From assembly GCA_045612485.1 (NCBI GenBank), contig JAZKZE010000120.1:1-61133 (forward strand): DNA of 61,133 bases, given 5' to 3'. Source of the stretch: RGIG5327 sp045612485. Its GTDB lineage: Bacteria; Verrucomicrobiota; Lentisphaeria; Victivallales; UBA1829. Shown here piece after piece: positions 24,381 through 33,781 of the stretch (within the stretch, counting starts at the first letter, position 1; each line of letters starts with the position of its first letter). Position numbers and translations under genes: made by a program. The notes beneath the pieces are model-generated. The model saw only the letters and a program-made list of their open reading frames with translations. It had not been told where the DNA came from and searched no databases.

Positions 24381-27059
24381 TTATTCCATGACCAGCCAGG
24401 CTGCCCGGGCTGGATTATACGCTCCGTGAAGCAGCCGGCTGGGCCATGGCGGATTTTCCACCCAGCTGAAATCTGCTCCGGAGACACTTACACGCATGGG
24501 AAAACCTTCGCGGATGAAACCATGAAATTCCTTCAGCGGGATCGTTACATTGATATTGCCATTTTCTCTTGTGAATACCGTGCCGGAGAGGTTTGGTCCA
24601 TGATAAACGATCCGATCCATGCCTGCCGGGTCAAAAAATATCTGAAAAGGTGACCAGAGCCGCTGTGTTTCCAATGCAAAATTACAGACGATATCACTCA
24701 TACCGTAAAGGGTGAGATAAAGATTTTCTGCATCGTGACAGATACTCCAGCTTTTGTTTTCATCAATTTTATTGAGAATTTCTTTTTCCGTTCTTCCGGG
24801 ACATCTGGCAACTTTTCCTGTAAGGAGCTTTCCGGTATATTCGTCGATCCATGTTCCATTCAGATCAAAAGCCGGGAAATCCTTTTCCAGCAGTTCTTCC
24901 AGTAAAGAGATCCTGGCACGCAGTTTTTCCGGAAAAAAGAGATAACCTTCCGCTTCGGAGTGATAACCGAGTCTGCTGTCTTTTTCGCACAGTGTGAGCA
25001 TAGCCCGGGTATTTCTGATCTCATCATTGACGATCTCTTTCATTTCTGCAAGATGATCCACCTTATTGAACAGCATATCCTCCCGCAGAGAATAGAATTT
25101 CAGAAATGAACAGGTGCTTTTCATCTGAATACTTATGGCTTCCGCCAGTCTTATATCCGCCAGCCGGGACGGATCATTTCTGTATGTTCCGGAAAGCTGC
25201 TGCATGATCTCCAGACCTTTTTCCCACAATTCACTCATCTTCTGACACAGGATCAGGGCTTCTTCAAGAGTATGATGGAAGGCAAGACACTCTCCTATTC
25301 TGTCTCCGCATACTTCCGGAAAATATTTCAGTACCCAGCTTGGAGCTATCGGAGTATCCTGCGGAAAAAGATATAAGGGCCATACGATACTGTGGTGAAG
25401 CGGTCCATACCATTCAAATGCCAGATTGGAAGGGAAAAATCTGTATGCCATGGAAAATAAATGCCATGCTTCCGCTATTTCCGGAGCATCTTTCCGCCAG
25501 AACGGTGCAGCAAGGAATGTAAGAAATTTTTTACTGTCCTCTGTAAACACCTCAAAAGCGAGTTCTCCGGCAGCTTTATTCATCATACCTGGATAATTGC
25601 CGAAATACCAGCACTGCATTGCGGCAGAAACATTGTTCCGGAACATGAAAAGATATTTATCATACAGATTTTCCGGTACGGGGATAAAGGGGACAGAGGC
25701 ATTTTCATGGGAACAGCATACCTGTAACTTTGCTCCGGTACGGGGAGAGGTTTTGGCACTTTCCGCAAACAGACGCGACGGCCCTACATAAGCAAGGGAA
25801 TAATCCAGTACAACACGCTTTTTGCCCAGCTGTTCAGAAGTTCCGCCGGACTCAAAATTAAACATGAGCGTACAGTTTTGCGGCCATTTTTCCGCTATTT
25901 TCAATAAACGGTGCATATAAGGGGAACCGTCATACTGGCTCGGGGTATAAAACCAGCCGATATATTCAGATTCCGGATTATATTTATGCATGATATTTGC
26001 AAACATCTCCGCCATTTCTGCAAGATTTTCCCCATCATCTTTTTTACCGCAGACCGGACAGGTGATCCCTTCCAGACGTCCATCCAGAACATGATGGGAG
26101 GCACAGGAACCATTATCTTCTCCAAGCATGATATTGATCACGCCGCCAAGCTCCGGTACAGCTTCAAATATCCTTTCCATACATTCTGCCAGATACCGTT
26201 TGCCTGTTTCCGATGAGGTACAGAAGGAATAGTAGGGACCGCAAAGATTCGCTCCCACCATTTCCGGATATTTTTCCGCATCTTCCATGGGGACGCAATG
26301 GTGGGCAGGCCCCCACAATTTCGGTTCACTTAAAAATACATAGATACGGATACCGTAACGGGCGCAGCGTTCCACGGTCTTGCGTAATTTTGCAAACCGT
26401 TTTTCCGCGTCTTTCCCTCTGCCGGGAAAGAGTGTGGAGGGAAGATCCCGGAAATACATGGTGAGCCAGAGTCCATTTACTCCCTCGTGGGCAAGTTTAT
26501 TTAAATATTCTTCCGGATAATAATCCACATCATTGGTGAGTTCATCAATAAAAAAGGGCGGACGGTTGGTTGGCCCGAAGAAACAACGGGAAACACGGTG
26601 TCTGACAAAAGGTTTTCTCTGCCATCTCCCCGGCATGACTGCTTTACCTTCCGCTTCACAGATCCGGTCTTCCAGAAAATAGATCCCCCGCCGCAAACCA
26701 TCGGCATCTGCTGCCGAAAGGGTAACTTTATCAGGAGTGGAAACAAGGATGTATTCCTCTTTTGCAAGAGAAGTATTTTCTGTAAAAAAAAGCGGGTAAG
26801 CTCCGACCTTTTCTTCAATATCCTTACTTTTCAAGACATTGCGCAGGGAGTCAAAGGCGGTTTCCGGTATGTCCTGAACAGGGAAAGTAATTTTGATCTC
26901 CACGCCTTTTGCCATACAGTCAGCATTTATTCCCGGGTCACAGCCGTTGCCCTGCTGAAAATGGTATTCCATGGGCTTTTTTATATCGTCCATGAATCCG
27001 AAGGATTCCCGCGGCGGCTGGGGGATCTTTGAAAATGCTTCAATTTTTTCTCTGTCCAT
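24381..27059 (-). CDS. large cytoplasmic hydrolase-like protein related to DUF4838/GH20/GH67
   Basis: 892 residues, no signal peptide. Residues about 50-150 form the GH67/GH20 N-terminal domain (VSTPDKVTLSAADADGLRRG), then a barrel-like region with INIMLGEDNGSC at 309-319 and a zinc-knuckle-like CPVC at 334-337, which parallels the CxCxxC of the secreted DUF4838 proteins. A C-terminal DOMON/CBM9-like part follows at about 760-892. The order is that of secreted family members, but the export signal is absent, so it may be an intracellular version acting on shorter products together with the GH29 enzyme downstream. The start ATG 27059 has only a weak AAAG before it. No known activity is assigned. 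Confidence 0.7.
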   Translation of the reverse strand: MDREKIEAFSKIPQPPRESFGFMDDIKKPMEYHFQQGNGCDPGINADCMAKGVEIKITFPVQDIPETAFDSLRNVLKSKDIEEKVGAYPLFFTENTSLAKEEYILVSTPDKVTLSAADADGLRRGIYFLEDRICEAEGKAVMPGRWQRKPFVRHRVSRCFFGPTNRPPFFIDELTNDVDYYPEEYLNKLAHEGVNGLWLTMYFRDLPSTLFPGRGKDAEKRFAKLRKTVERCARYGIRIYVFLSEPKLWGPAHHCVPMEDAEKYPEMVGANLCGPYYSFCTSSETGKRYLAECMERIFEAVPELGGVINIMLGEDNGSCASHHVLDGRLEGITCPVCGKKDDGENLAEMAEMFANIMHKYNPESEYIGWFYTPSQYDGSPYMHRLLKIAEKWPQNCTLMFNFESGGTSEQLGKKRVVLDYSLAYVGPSRLFAESAKTSPRTGAKLQVCCSHENASVPFIPVPENLYDKYLFMFRNNVSAAMQCWYFGNYPGMMNKAAGELAFEVFTEDSKKFLTFLAAPFWRKDAPEIAEAWHLFSMAYRFFPSNLAFEWYGPLHHSIVWPLYLFPQDTPIAPSWVLKYFPEVCGDRIGECLAFHHTLEEALILCQKMSELWEKGLEIMQQLSGTYRNDPSRLADIRLAEAISIQMKSTCSFLKFYSLREDMLFNKVDHLAEMKEIVNDEIRNTRAMLTLCEKDSRLGYHSEAEGYLFFPEKLRARISLLEELLEKDFPAFDLNGTWIDEYTGKLLTGKVARCPGRTEKEILNKIDENKSWSICHDAENLYLTLYGMSDIVCNFALETQRLWSPFQIFFDPAGMDRIVYHGPNLSGTVFTRENGNINVTIPLKEFHGFIREGFPMRVSVSGADFSWVENPPWPSRLLHGAYNPARAAWLVME

Positions 27060-27114
27060 CTTTATATCGTCCGGTCATTGCTGTAAGGTGGATTTCTTTT
27101 GCTGTTCTATTTTA

Positions 27115-27170
27115 AATATAGCACCATAGAGATTTTATTAAATGTCAAATCATTGAAAGAATGTGTCAAA
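27115..27170 (-). promoter_or_regulatory. AraC-type operator/promoter facing the 892-residue protein
   Basis: On the minus strand TTTGACA occurs at 27170-27164 and 27149-27143, 21 bp apart, with TATATT (27120-27115) 22 bp after the second TTGACA. The sequence from the first repeat to about 27130 is nearly identical to that at 28076-28115 on the plus strand, so both are likely targets of the regulator encoded between them. Confidence 0.65.
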
Positions 27171-27257
27171 AAGAATGTATGGGATTTGATTTTATGTTAT
27201 TTTGCGGTATATTTAAGCAGGAGGTCTGAAGAAGATAAAGGAAAAAGAACACAGCTC

Positions 27258-28046
27258 ATGGCAGAAGAAACAGAAAAACAAATCATATTATTGCCCACAC
27301 AGCCTTTCAATGTCACCATTCTTTACAGCAGTTACCGCTGGATAGAGAACTGGACATGGTCGGCAATGCTGCACAACTACTGGCGGCTCTATTGGAACCG
27401 GGAGGAGGGGGCATATATTGAAACGGATGGAAAAAAACTGCTGCTTACAAAAGATAAAGTCGTCCTTGTTCCGCCCAATACCGGCTATCCCTGCCGTTCC
27501 AGAAATCCGTTTCATCATTTTTATATCCATTTTACGGCACCGCCGCCCTATGATCATGTAAAACCGCAGATCTATACCTTTTCATCGGATGTCGTTATGC
27601 AGTATATCGACCGCCTGACTGATGAAAAATACAGTATGATCCATTACCAGATGCTGCAAAGTATCATCAATATTTATCTGCTGCGTCTGCCGGAATCCGC
27701 TTTCCTTGATCCGGAAGATACGGGAATGGATAAACGCATCGAATATGCCGTCAAACGTCTTTCCGAACTGCCGTGGAAAAAGATCAGTAACAGCGAGATC
27801 TGCCGGAAAACAGGATTGACCCTTAACGAATTTTATTTTCTTTTCAAAAAAGAGATGGGAACGACGCCCCGGCAGTATGTGATTGCCATACGCATGGAAA
27901 ATGCAAAAAGACTTCTGTTGAATACGGAATTGAATATTGATGAGGTCGCTGAATATACCGGTTATGCGGATCGCTACCAGTTTTCCAAGGCGTTCCGGCA
28001 ATTTTACAATGATACTCCGGCAGCCTTCCGTAAAAATAACAGTTGA
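27258..28046 (+). CDS. AraC-family transcriptional regulator
   Basis: A 262-residue regulator if started at ATG 27258 (MAEETEKQIILLP). The frame is open further upstream, but that part runs through the operator repeats, so it is excluded. The N-terminal half is a cupin-like sensor (KVVLVPPNTGYPCRSRNPFHHFYIHF). The C-terminal ~95 residues are the AraC helix-turn-helix pair (CRKTGLTLNEFYFLFKKEMG, then YTGYADRYQFSKAFRQFYN). It sits between two outward-facing transcription units that have the same operator and is presumably their common activator. An AGGAGG at 27219 is too far upstream for this ATG, so the start is somewhat uncertain. Confidence 0.82.
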   Translation: MAEETEKQIILLPTQPFNVTILYSSYRWIENWTWSAMLHNYWRLYWNREEGAYIETDGKKLLLTKDKVVLVPPNTGYPCRSRNPFHHFYIHFTAPPPYDHVKPQIYTFSSDVVMQYIDRLTDEKYSMIHYQMLQSIINIYLLRLPESAFLDPEDTGMDKRIEYAVKRLSELPWKKISNSEICRKTGLTLNEFYFLFKKEMGTTPRQYVIAIRMENAKRLLLNTELNIDEVAEYTGYADRYQFSKAFRQFYNDTPAAFRKNNS

Positions 28047-28075
28047 GGAAAACTGCGGAAATATCGTTATTACGA

Positions 28076-28131
28076 TTTGACATCTTCTTTTAATGATTTG
28101 ACATTTAATAATATGGGTTTTCTGCTATAAT
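28076..28131 (+). promoter_or_regulatory. AraC-type operator/promoter facing the 1310-residue protein
   Basis: TTTGACA at 28076-28082 and 28097-28103, 21 bp apart, then TATAAT (28126-28131) 22 bp after the second TTGACA. Spacer and flanks match the inverted copy at 27115-27170. A 22-bp gap between hexamers is too long for unaided sigma-70, which fits class II activation by an AraC protein. Confidence 0.65.
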
Positions 28132-28174
28132 AAATTACAGCAATAAATTACAGCAATTATTATCAGGGAGGCTC

Positions 28175-31100
28175 ATGATGGGAATTAAATTCTCAAAAAC
28201 AATTCTTTTTTTCAGTTGCTTCATTTTGTGTCAGATCCTTGCCGCCAAAGAAGGAATGACCTTTTTCAACTCCTTTGATCTCATGAGTGTCAACGGAGAA
28301 AAAGGAGCTTTTCCCAAATGTCTGAAATGGAACAACCCCGGTTTGGAATTGCGGGCATTTCCCGGGATCAGGGGAAAAGGCAATGCTGTTGCGCTTTCAG
28401 ATAAGGAAGCACTCACTTATAAGAGCGAGGGAAATCTGGCAGACGGAAGCGGGACAGTATCTTTCTGGTTTGCCCCCCAGGAGGATCTTCCGGAAAAATA
28501 TACCCATTGTTACATGACACTTCCTCTGAAGGGGGGATTTCTTGCTTTACAGCAGTCTCCGGCATATAAAAATAAACTCATTCTTACATTCTTTATTCCC
28601 CGGAAAAATGATGTTCCTGCAAAAACTCTTGTTGCGTACCATGATGTTCCGGGTACATTGAAAAAAGGCGTCTGGCATAAAGTGGATATCTGCTGGGAGG
28701 GTTCAACGATCCGTTTCTATATGGACGGAGCTTTGCGCCGGATCAGAAAAAATGAGCATTGGCTGAAAAAAAGTCCCTCTGTAATGAATCTTCCGGAAGG
28801 GACCAGTCTTGCCATTATTAAAGGAAAGAATATTACTTTCAACGGACAGATGACTGGAAAAAAAGTTATTGCCGGTTACATGACCGCCTATGATGAGATC
28901 GCTTTTTACAACAGGGCTCTTACAGCGGAGGAAGTGAGAAAAGATTATGCAAAATATTTTTCAGATAGTTTTGTCAAAGAAGTGAGAAATCCTTTTTTTG
29001 TGCTTTCCAAAAGTAAAGTACCAATTAAAGTCGATGGCAGGATCGGAAACGATGAATGGAAGGAATCCGTATCCTTTCCGCTGAACAGAAGTAAAAATCC
29101 GCTGGAGATCATAAACGGGATCACCGCAAACTGTTCCCTGAAATATGATGAAAAAAATCTTTATGCGGCATTTTCCATTCCGGCAGTTCCCACGAAGAAA
29201 AAGTATTTTGTCCGGGATGGGGCAGTCTATGAGGATGACTGTTTTGAACTGCATTTGTTTGATCCTGTAAAAAACAGGCAGTACCAGTTTATTGTCAATG
29301 CCAATGGGGTCCTGTATGATTCCCGGTTATCCGATGCAAAACCTGTTTTGTGGAACAGTCAGGCACAATATGCTTCTTACATTGGAAAAGATTTCTGGAG
29401 TGCAGAATTATGTATTCCTCTTTCCGATCTGAGAATGCCGCAGAAAAATTCAAAGTGGAAGATCAATCCTGCGGCAACTTTTTACCATAAAGGGAAAAAT
29501 ATCTCAAATATGTTTTCTTCTTCCAAACTGGGATTTTCCTATATTCCCGCCATGGCAGATTTTGTATGGGGGGATGCGGCATTGTCTTTTGCTCTCCATG
29601 ATACTTCTGCGGATGCAAGCGGCGTTTTTTCCTCCTCTTTTTCCGGGGAAAACTCTATCCGGGCAAAAGCAGTCATCCAGTCCGAATCGGAAGAAAGTGC
29701 GTTATATCCATTTGATTTCAACAACCGGAACTGGAAAATAAGTAAAAAGCCGGGCCTGCATATTTTTCAGGTGGAGGCACAGAAAAAAGGCAAAAAAGTC
29801 TTTCAGTATGATTTTCTCTATCAGGTGAAGCGGCCTGTTGAATTTGAATATGCTTTTTATCCTGCGGAAAAAAAGGCAGTGATCAAATTGTCTGTGTATC
29901 ACACAGAAAGCAATTTTGTAAAATTGATGAAGGGCAGGGGGATCCCTGCCAGACTTTCCCTTGTTTCTGCAGAAGGAAAAGTATTTTCATCAAAAGATAT
30001 ATTGGTAAAGGATTTCCAAAGCACTCACGTTCTTCCTCTGCCTGTGGAAAAACTTGTTCAGGGGGATTATTTTTACAAAGTGGAATTTCTGCCGGAAAAC
30101 TATAACTTTACGGCAAAAAATCTTTTCCGTGTGCCGGATCTTACTTTTATGAAGGAAAAAAGAGTGATGGCAGATCATGGGGTGCCTGCCCCCTGGACTC
30201 CTGTAAAGAAAAAAGGTGGGAAGAGTTATGAGGTATGGGACAGAGTATATCATTTCGGGGAAGGTCCCTGGCCGGAACAGATCATTTCCCGGGGGAAAAA
30301 GCTGTTTCTGCTCCCGCCTGAAATACACACGGATAAAGGGGGACGCTTCCAGTGGCGGGATTTCCGTGAAAAAGAGACATATCCTGACAAGGTGCTTTTG
30401 ACTGGTAAAGGGGAAAATGATCTTTTTACAGTTTCCTGGGATGGGGAATTAGCCTTTGATGGAATGTATCTTCTTTCCTGGAATATTACTCCGAAAAAAG
30501 ATACTGTAAGCATAAACAATCTTTCTCTTTCCTGGAGTTCCCCTTCTTTCATGGGGAAATATGTAACCAATCCCGTGTTCCGTCACTGGAATGGAAAAAA
30601 CTCTATGGCTTTGCGGTTTGACCCTTTCAATGAAGCGGAAATGCTTTTGTGGCATTCCGGAGATGTTCACGGTCTTTCCTGGTTCTGTACTTCTGATGCA
30701 AACTGGGTGAATTTTCATCAGGAAAAACAGATTTTTCTTGCAAAAAACAAGGAAAAAATCAATGTGAAGATCAATATGATTTCCCGTAATGCTGTACTTG
30801 AAAAAGGGAAAAAGGCACAATATAAGATGACACTTGTTGCCACCCCGACGAGGAAACGGCCGGAAAAATTCCGTTCTTTCTATTATGAAACGCTTACCAA
30901 AGCCACTTACGGTTTGACCACCGGCTGGGGATCTTATACCGCAACAAGAATGTGGGCGGATGATACCCAATTCTGGACAAGCAATATTCCCCGGGATCCT
31001 GCCGGATATGAAAAACTTATTAAAAACTGGTGGAAGAAACACAAGATAAAATGTTTTGCTTATGCCATGCCCACCCATCTGGCTGAACCTGAAGCGGAAT

Positions 31101-32107
31101 ATGATTATTTTTATCCCCAGAGTGCCACGCTTCCCGGGTTTTTCTGGCGGGGAACCTCCAAGATCGACGGAAAACCCTACTATACAAAACCCTGCTGTCC
31201 CGGAACTATTGTAGGCGATCTTATGTTGTGGCGGCTGGAAAAAATGCTTACAAGACTGCCGGAACTCGGCGGACTTTATCACGATATTTGTGTGCAGCGT
31301 CCCTGTTCCAATGCTGCTCACGGCTGCGGGGGAGTGGATGCCTTCGGTAAAAGTTTTACTTCTGTAAACGGGCTGCATCTGCGTTCCTATCTGATGCGGG
31401 TATATAAACTTACCAGAAAACTCAATATGGAGATGATGAACCACGGACACGATAAATTCAATCCCATCGTACATTCTTTCGGGGATGCCTGGTATCCCGG
31501 TGAAGAGATCCTGCCGTCGGAGATCGCTACAGATCCTGCACATTTTTACTGCCGCGGCAGAAGTCAGGAAGAGTATCAGTTCCGTTTCAACAGTGAAGTG
31601 CATGGCATGGGAGTCAATCTGCTTGTCCGGGGATATTCCCCCGGGATGTATCCCACCCAGAAACCTTATAAACATCTTTTGACGGGCGAACCCTATTTCC
31701 GACAGTATTCCACAGTGGCTGTATTGTTTGATTTTATTGCAAAATGCACGATGAATGCCACCGATTTGCAGGGAAAATTGTGGCAGATACGCAACGATCT
31801 GGGTCTCAATCATGCGCAATTTATCCCCTACTGGCGGGAAAAACTCGTTACATCTGCCTCAAAAGAGGTTTATGTTTCCGTATACCGCTGGAATAAGCCT
31901 TCTTTGTACCCTGTGGTATTTGCTGCCGGCAATCTTTCAAAAAAGGATGCTGTTCTTGCATTGAACATTGATTTCAAAGCCCTGGGACTGGACAGAACAA
32001 AAGTCCGGTTTTATGATCTCTGGAACGATGGAAAAGTTATGACGCTTGAGGAGTTGAACTCTTCTCTTATCCGGAGTCCGGGATTCCGGCTTATCGGGGT
32101 AAAATAA
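28175..32107 (+). CDS. giant secreted protein with LamG-like, CBM9-like and hydrolase-like regions
   Basis: 1310 residues with a signal peptide ending near LCQILAAKEG. ATG 28175 or 28178 can serve; CAGGGAGG precedes both. Residues about 30-265 are a LamG/concanavalin-like domain (DGSGTVSFWFAPQ, KGVWHKVDICWEG, YDEIAFYNRALTAEEV). A CBM9/DOMON-like domain follows at about 285-440 (PIKVDGRIGNDEWKESVSFP). The remainder contains sandwich-like parts and a probable catalytic region (LTTGWGSYTATRMW, CCPGTIVGDLMLWRLEKM) reminiscent of uncharacterised glycoside-hydrolase-like DUF6067 proteins. It heads the right-hand AraC target unit, followed 12 bp later by a GH36 gene. Its N-terminal domain is paralogous to the stand-alone protein at 34567. 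Confidence 0.75.
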   Translation: MMGIKFSKTILFFSCFILCQILAAKEGMTFFNSFDLMSVNGEKGAFPKCLKWNNPGLELRAFPGIRGKGNAVALSDKEALTYKSEGNLADGSGTVSFWFAPQEDLPEKYTHCYMTLPLKGGFLALQQSPAYKNKLILTFFIPRKNDVPAKTLVAYHDVPGTLKKGVWHKVDICWEGSTIRFYMDGALRRIRKNEHWLKKSPSVMNLPEGTSLAIIKGKNITFNGQMTGKKVIAGYMTAYDEIAFYNRALTAEEVRKDYAKYFSDSFVKEVRNPFFVLSKSKVPIKVDGRIGNDEWKESVSFPLNRSKNPLEIINGITANCSLKYDEKNLYAAFSIPAVPTKKKYFVRDGAVYEDDCFELHLFDPVKNRQYQFIVNANGVLYDSRLSDAKPVLWNSQAQYASYIGKDFWSAELCIPLSDLRMPQKNSKWKINPAATFYHKGKNISNMFSSSKLGFSYIPAMADFVWGDAALSFALHDTSADASGVFSSSFSGENSIRAKAVIQSESEESALYPFDFNNRNWKISKKPGLHIFQVEAQKKGKKVFQYDFLYQVKRPVEFEYAFYPAEKKAVIKLSVYHTESNFVKLMKGRGIPARLSLVSAEGKVFSSKDILVKDFQSTHVLPLPVEKLVQGDYFYKVEFLPENYNFTAKNLFRVPDLTFMKEKRVMADHGVPAPWTPVKKKGGKSYEVWDRVYHFGEGPWPEQIISRGKKLFLLPPEIHTDKGGRFQWRDFREKETYPDKVLLTGKGENDLFTVSWDGELAFDGMYLLSWNITPKKDTVSINNLSLSWSSPSFMGKYVTNPVFRHWNGKNSMALRFDPFNEAEMLLWHSGDVHGLSWFCTSDANWVNFHQEKQIFLAKNKEKINVKINMISRNAVLEKGKKAQYKMTLVATPTRKRPEKFRSFYYETLTKATYGLTTGWGSYTATRMWADDTQFWTSNIPRDPAGYEKLIKNWWKKHKIKCFAYAMPTHLAEPEAEYDYFYPQSATLPGFFWRGTSKIDGKPYYTKPCCPGTIVGDLMLWRLEKMLTRLPELGGLYHDICVQRPCSNAAHGCGGVDAFGKSFTSVNGLHLRSYLMRVYKLTRKLNMEMMNHGHDKFNPIVHSFGDAWYPGEEILPSEIATDPAHFYCRGRSQEEYQFRFNSEVHGMGVNLLVRGYSPGMYPTQKPYKHLLTGEPYFRQYSTVAVLFDFIAKCTMNATDLQGKLWQIRNDLGLNHAQFIPYWREKLVTSASKEVYVSVYRWNKPSLYPVVFAAGNLSKKDAVLALNIDFKALGLDRTKVRFYDLWNDGKVMTLEELNSSLIRSPGFRLIGVK

Positions 32108-32119
32108 AAGGATCGGAAA

Positions 32120-33745
32120 ATGATGAATATAAGTAAAAAGTCCCCGGTCTGGAACAGGGAACAAAAGTATTTCAGAGCAAGTATGGATCTATCCCTTCCG
32201 CCGGGTTCATCATTCTGTTATGTTTCCAATGCCATGATGACCCAGGTTTTTCCCCGGCCGAATCTGGATAGAGTGCTGGATTGGACAAGGGATGTATTCA
32301 GTACGGATGTGATCATTGTGGGGAATGATTTTCTCAATAAATATATTCTTGCCGGAGCTTTGACCGCCTTGCGTTCCACAACGGATTTTACTGCAAAAAT
32401 GCGGAACCGGACTTTTGTTTCCATTGAAATGGAACAAAGGTATATCCATCCGGATGAAGAGCCGGAGGAAACAGTGATCCTGGAAGGGGATGACTGGAAG
32501 GAACTTCTTGCACAATATGCAGAGATGGCTGCAAAACGCATGAATGTGAAAAAAATCGGGAAAATGCCCAATGTGACTGGATACTGTTCCTGGTACTATT
32601 ATTATAAGGATGTGACGCAGAAGGATCTGCTGGAAAATGTGGAGGCATTGAAAAATGCTCCTTCCTCCTTTAAAACAGAGTATGTCCAGATCGATGACGG
32701 GTATCAGACTTGGCAGGGGGACTGGCTCGACCGGAAAGAAGAGTGGCCCGCCCCTCTTGATGAGATCGCAGGAAAGATCATAAATAGTGGCATGAAGGCA
32801 GGAATATGGCTGATGCCTTTTACTGCTTCAACGGCAAGCAGGGTATATAAATCGCACCCGGATTGGTTTGTGCATGATGAGAAAGGCACTCTTGTTACGG
32901 TGCAGGGGTGGTCGCCGCCGCCGGATGATCAATGGGCGTGTCTGGATACAACGGTGCCGGAAGTTAGAGAACATTTGAAAAATATTTTCATCCGTTTCCG
33001 GAAAATGGGATTTACATATTTCAAAATGGATGCCCTTATGTACGGACTTTTTGAAGGTGTCCGTCGGGATAAAAATGCTACACCTGTAAGTGCCTTCCGG
33101 CTGGGATTGCAGACGATTCGTGAGGCTGTTCCGGATGCCTTGCTTATGGCGTGTTCCAGTCCTCTGATGCCCTGTCTGGGCTTGGTGGATCATATCCGGG
33201 TCTCCAATGATACATCCCGGAATTTCGGGACGGAAAAATATGAAAATGAGAATTTTCCCCGTTGCAGTGGAGCGGATATTCTTTCCGCTATCCGGATAAC
33301 TCTTTCCCATTTCTGGAAATTTGACCGTTGGTTCCGGTGTGATCCGGATGTGGTCATGGCGCGTCAGGATAATGCATTTTACTCCGGAAACGAGGCAAAA
33401 TTTTCCGTTCTCGGAGCAATTATGACGGGGATAGCTTTCAGCAGCGACCATTTGGGGACTATTGCTCCGGACAGGTTGCAATTACTGGAAAAAGCGCAGA
33501 ATATCCGTATGAGGGAAGTAAGACCTTTTCAGGAGGAAGCGGGTTTATGGCCCATGTTGTATGAAGGCACTATTGACGGCAGAAGGGCTGTTGCCGTATT
33601 CAATGACACCCGTTTTACAAAAGAATATACATTGGAAGCTCTTGGTCTGCAAGGAGTTTGTATAGATCTTCTGGAAGATGTGGAAATCAAAGATACTTTC
33701 GGGATCTCTTCCCATAATGCCATGCTTCTTGTTGAAAAAAGATAA
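32120..33745 (+). CDS. GH36-type alpha-galactosidase, cytoplasmic
   Basis: A 541-residue retaining alpha-galactosidase-like enzyme of the GH36/GH27 clan. Key blocks are TGYCSWYYYYKDVT, VQIDDGYQTWQGDWL, GMKAGIWLMPFT, the predicted nucleophile Asp304 in YFKMDALMYG and the acid/base Asp364 in HIRVSNDTS. There is no signal peptide. It is shorter than classical GH36 enzymes because the N-terminal beta-sandwich is reduced. AAAGGAT precedes the start, 12 bp after the giant secreted gene, so they form an operon. Other clan activities such as alpha-N-acetylgalactosaminidase remain possible. Confidence 0.85.
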   Translation: MMNISKKSPVWNREQKYFRASMDLSLPPGSSFCYVSNAMMTQVFPRPNLDRVLDWTRDVFSTDVIIVGNDFLNKYILAGALTALRSTTDFTAKMRNRTFVSIEMEQRYIHPDEEPEETVILEGDDWKELLAQYAEMAAKRMNVKKIGKMPNVTGYCSWYYYYKDVTQKDLLENVEALKNAPSSFKTEYVQIDDGYQTWQGDWLDRKEEWPAPLDEIAGKIINSGMKAGIWLMPFTASTASRVYKSHPDWFVHDEKGTLVTVQGWSPPPDDQWACLDTTVPEVREHLKNIFIRFRKMGFTYFKMDALMYGLFEGVRRDKNATPVSAFRLGLQTIREAVPDALLMACSSPLMPCLGLVDHIRVSNDTSRNFGTEKYENENFPRCSGADILSAIRITLSHFWKFDRWFRCDPDVVMARQDNAFYSGNEAKFSVLGAIMTGIAFSSDHLGTIAPDRLQLLEKAQNIRMREVRPFQEEAGLWPMLYEGTIDGRRAVAVFNDTRFTKEYTLEALGLQGVCIDLLEDVEIKDTFGISSHNAMLLVEKR

Positions 33746-33781
33746 ATTTTGAAATAAGTATAAAATAAAAAAGGAGAAGAA

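Noticed and set aside
30449..31819. 456-codon minus-strand frame inside the giant secreted gene at 28175
   Set aside because: Shadow of a continuous 1310-codon gene with signal peptide and recognisable domains.
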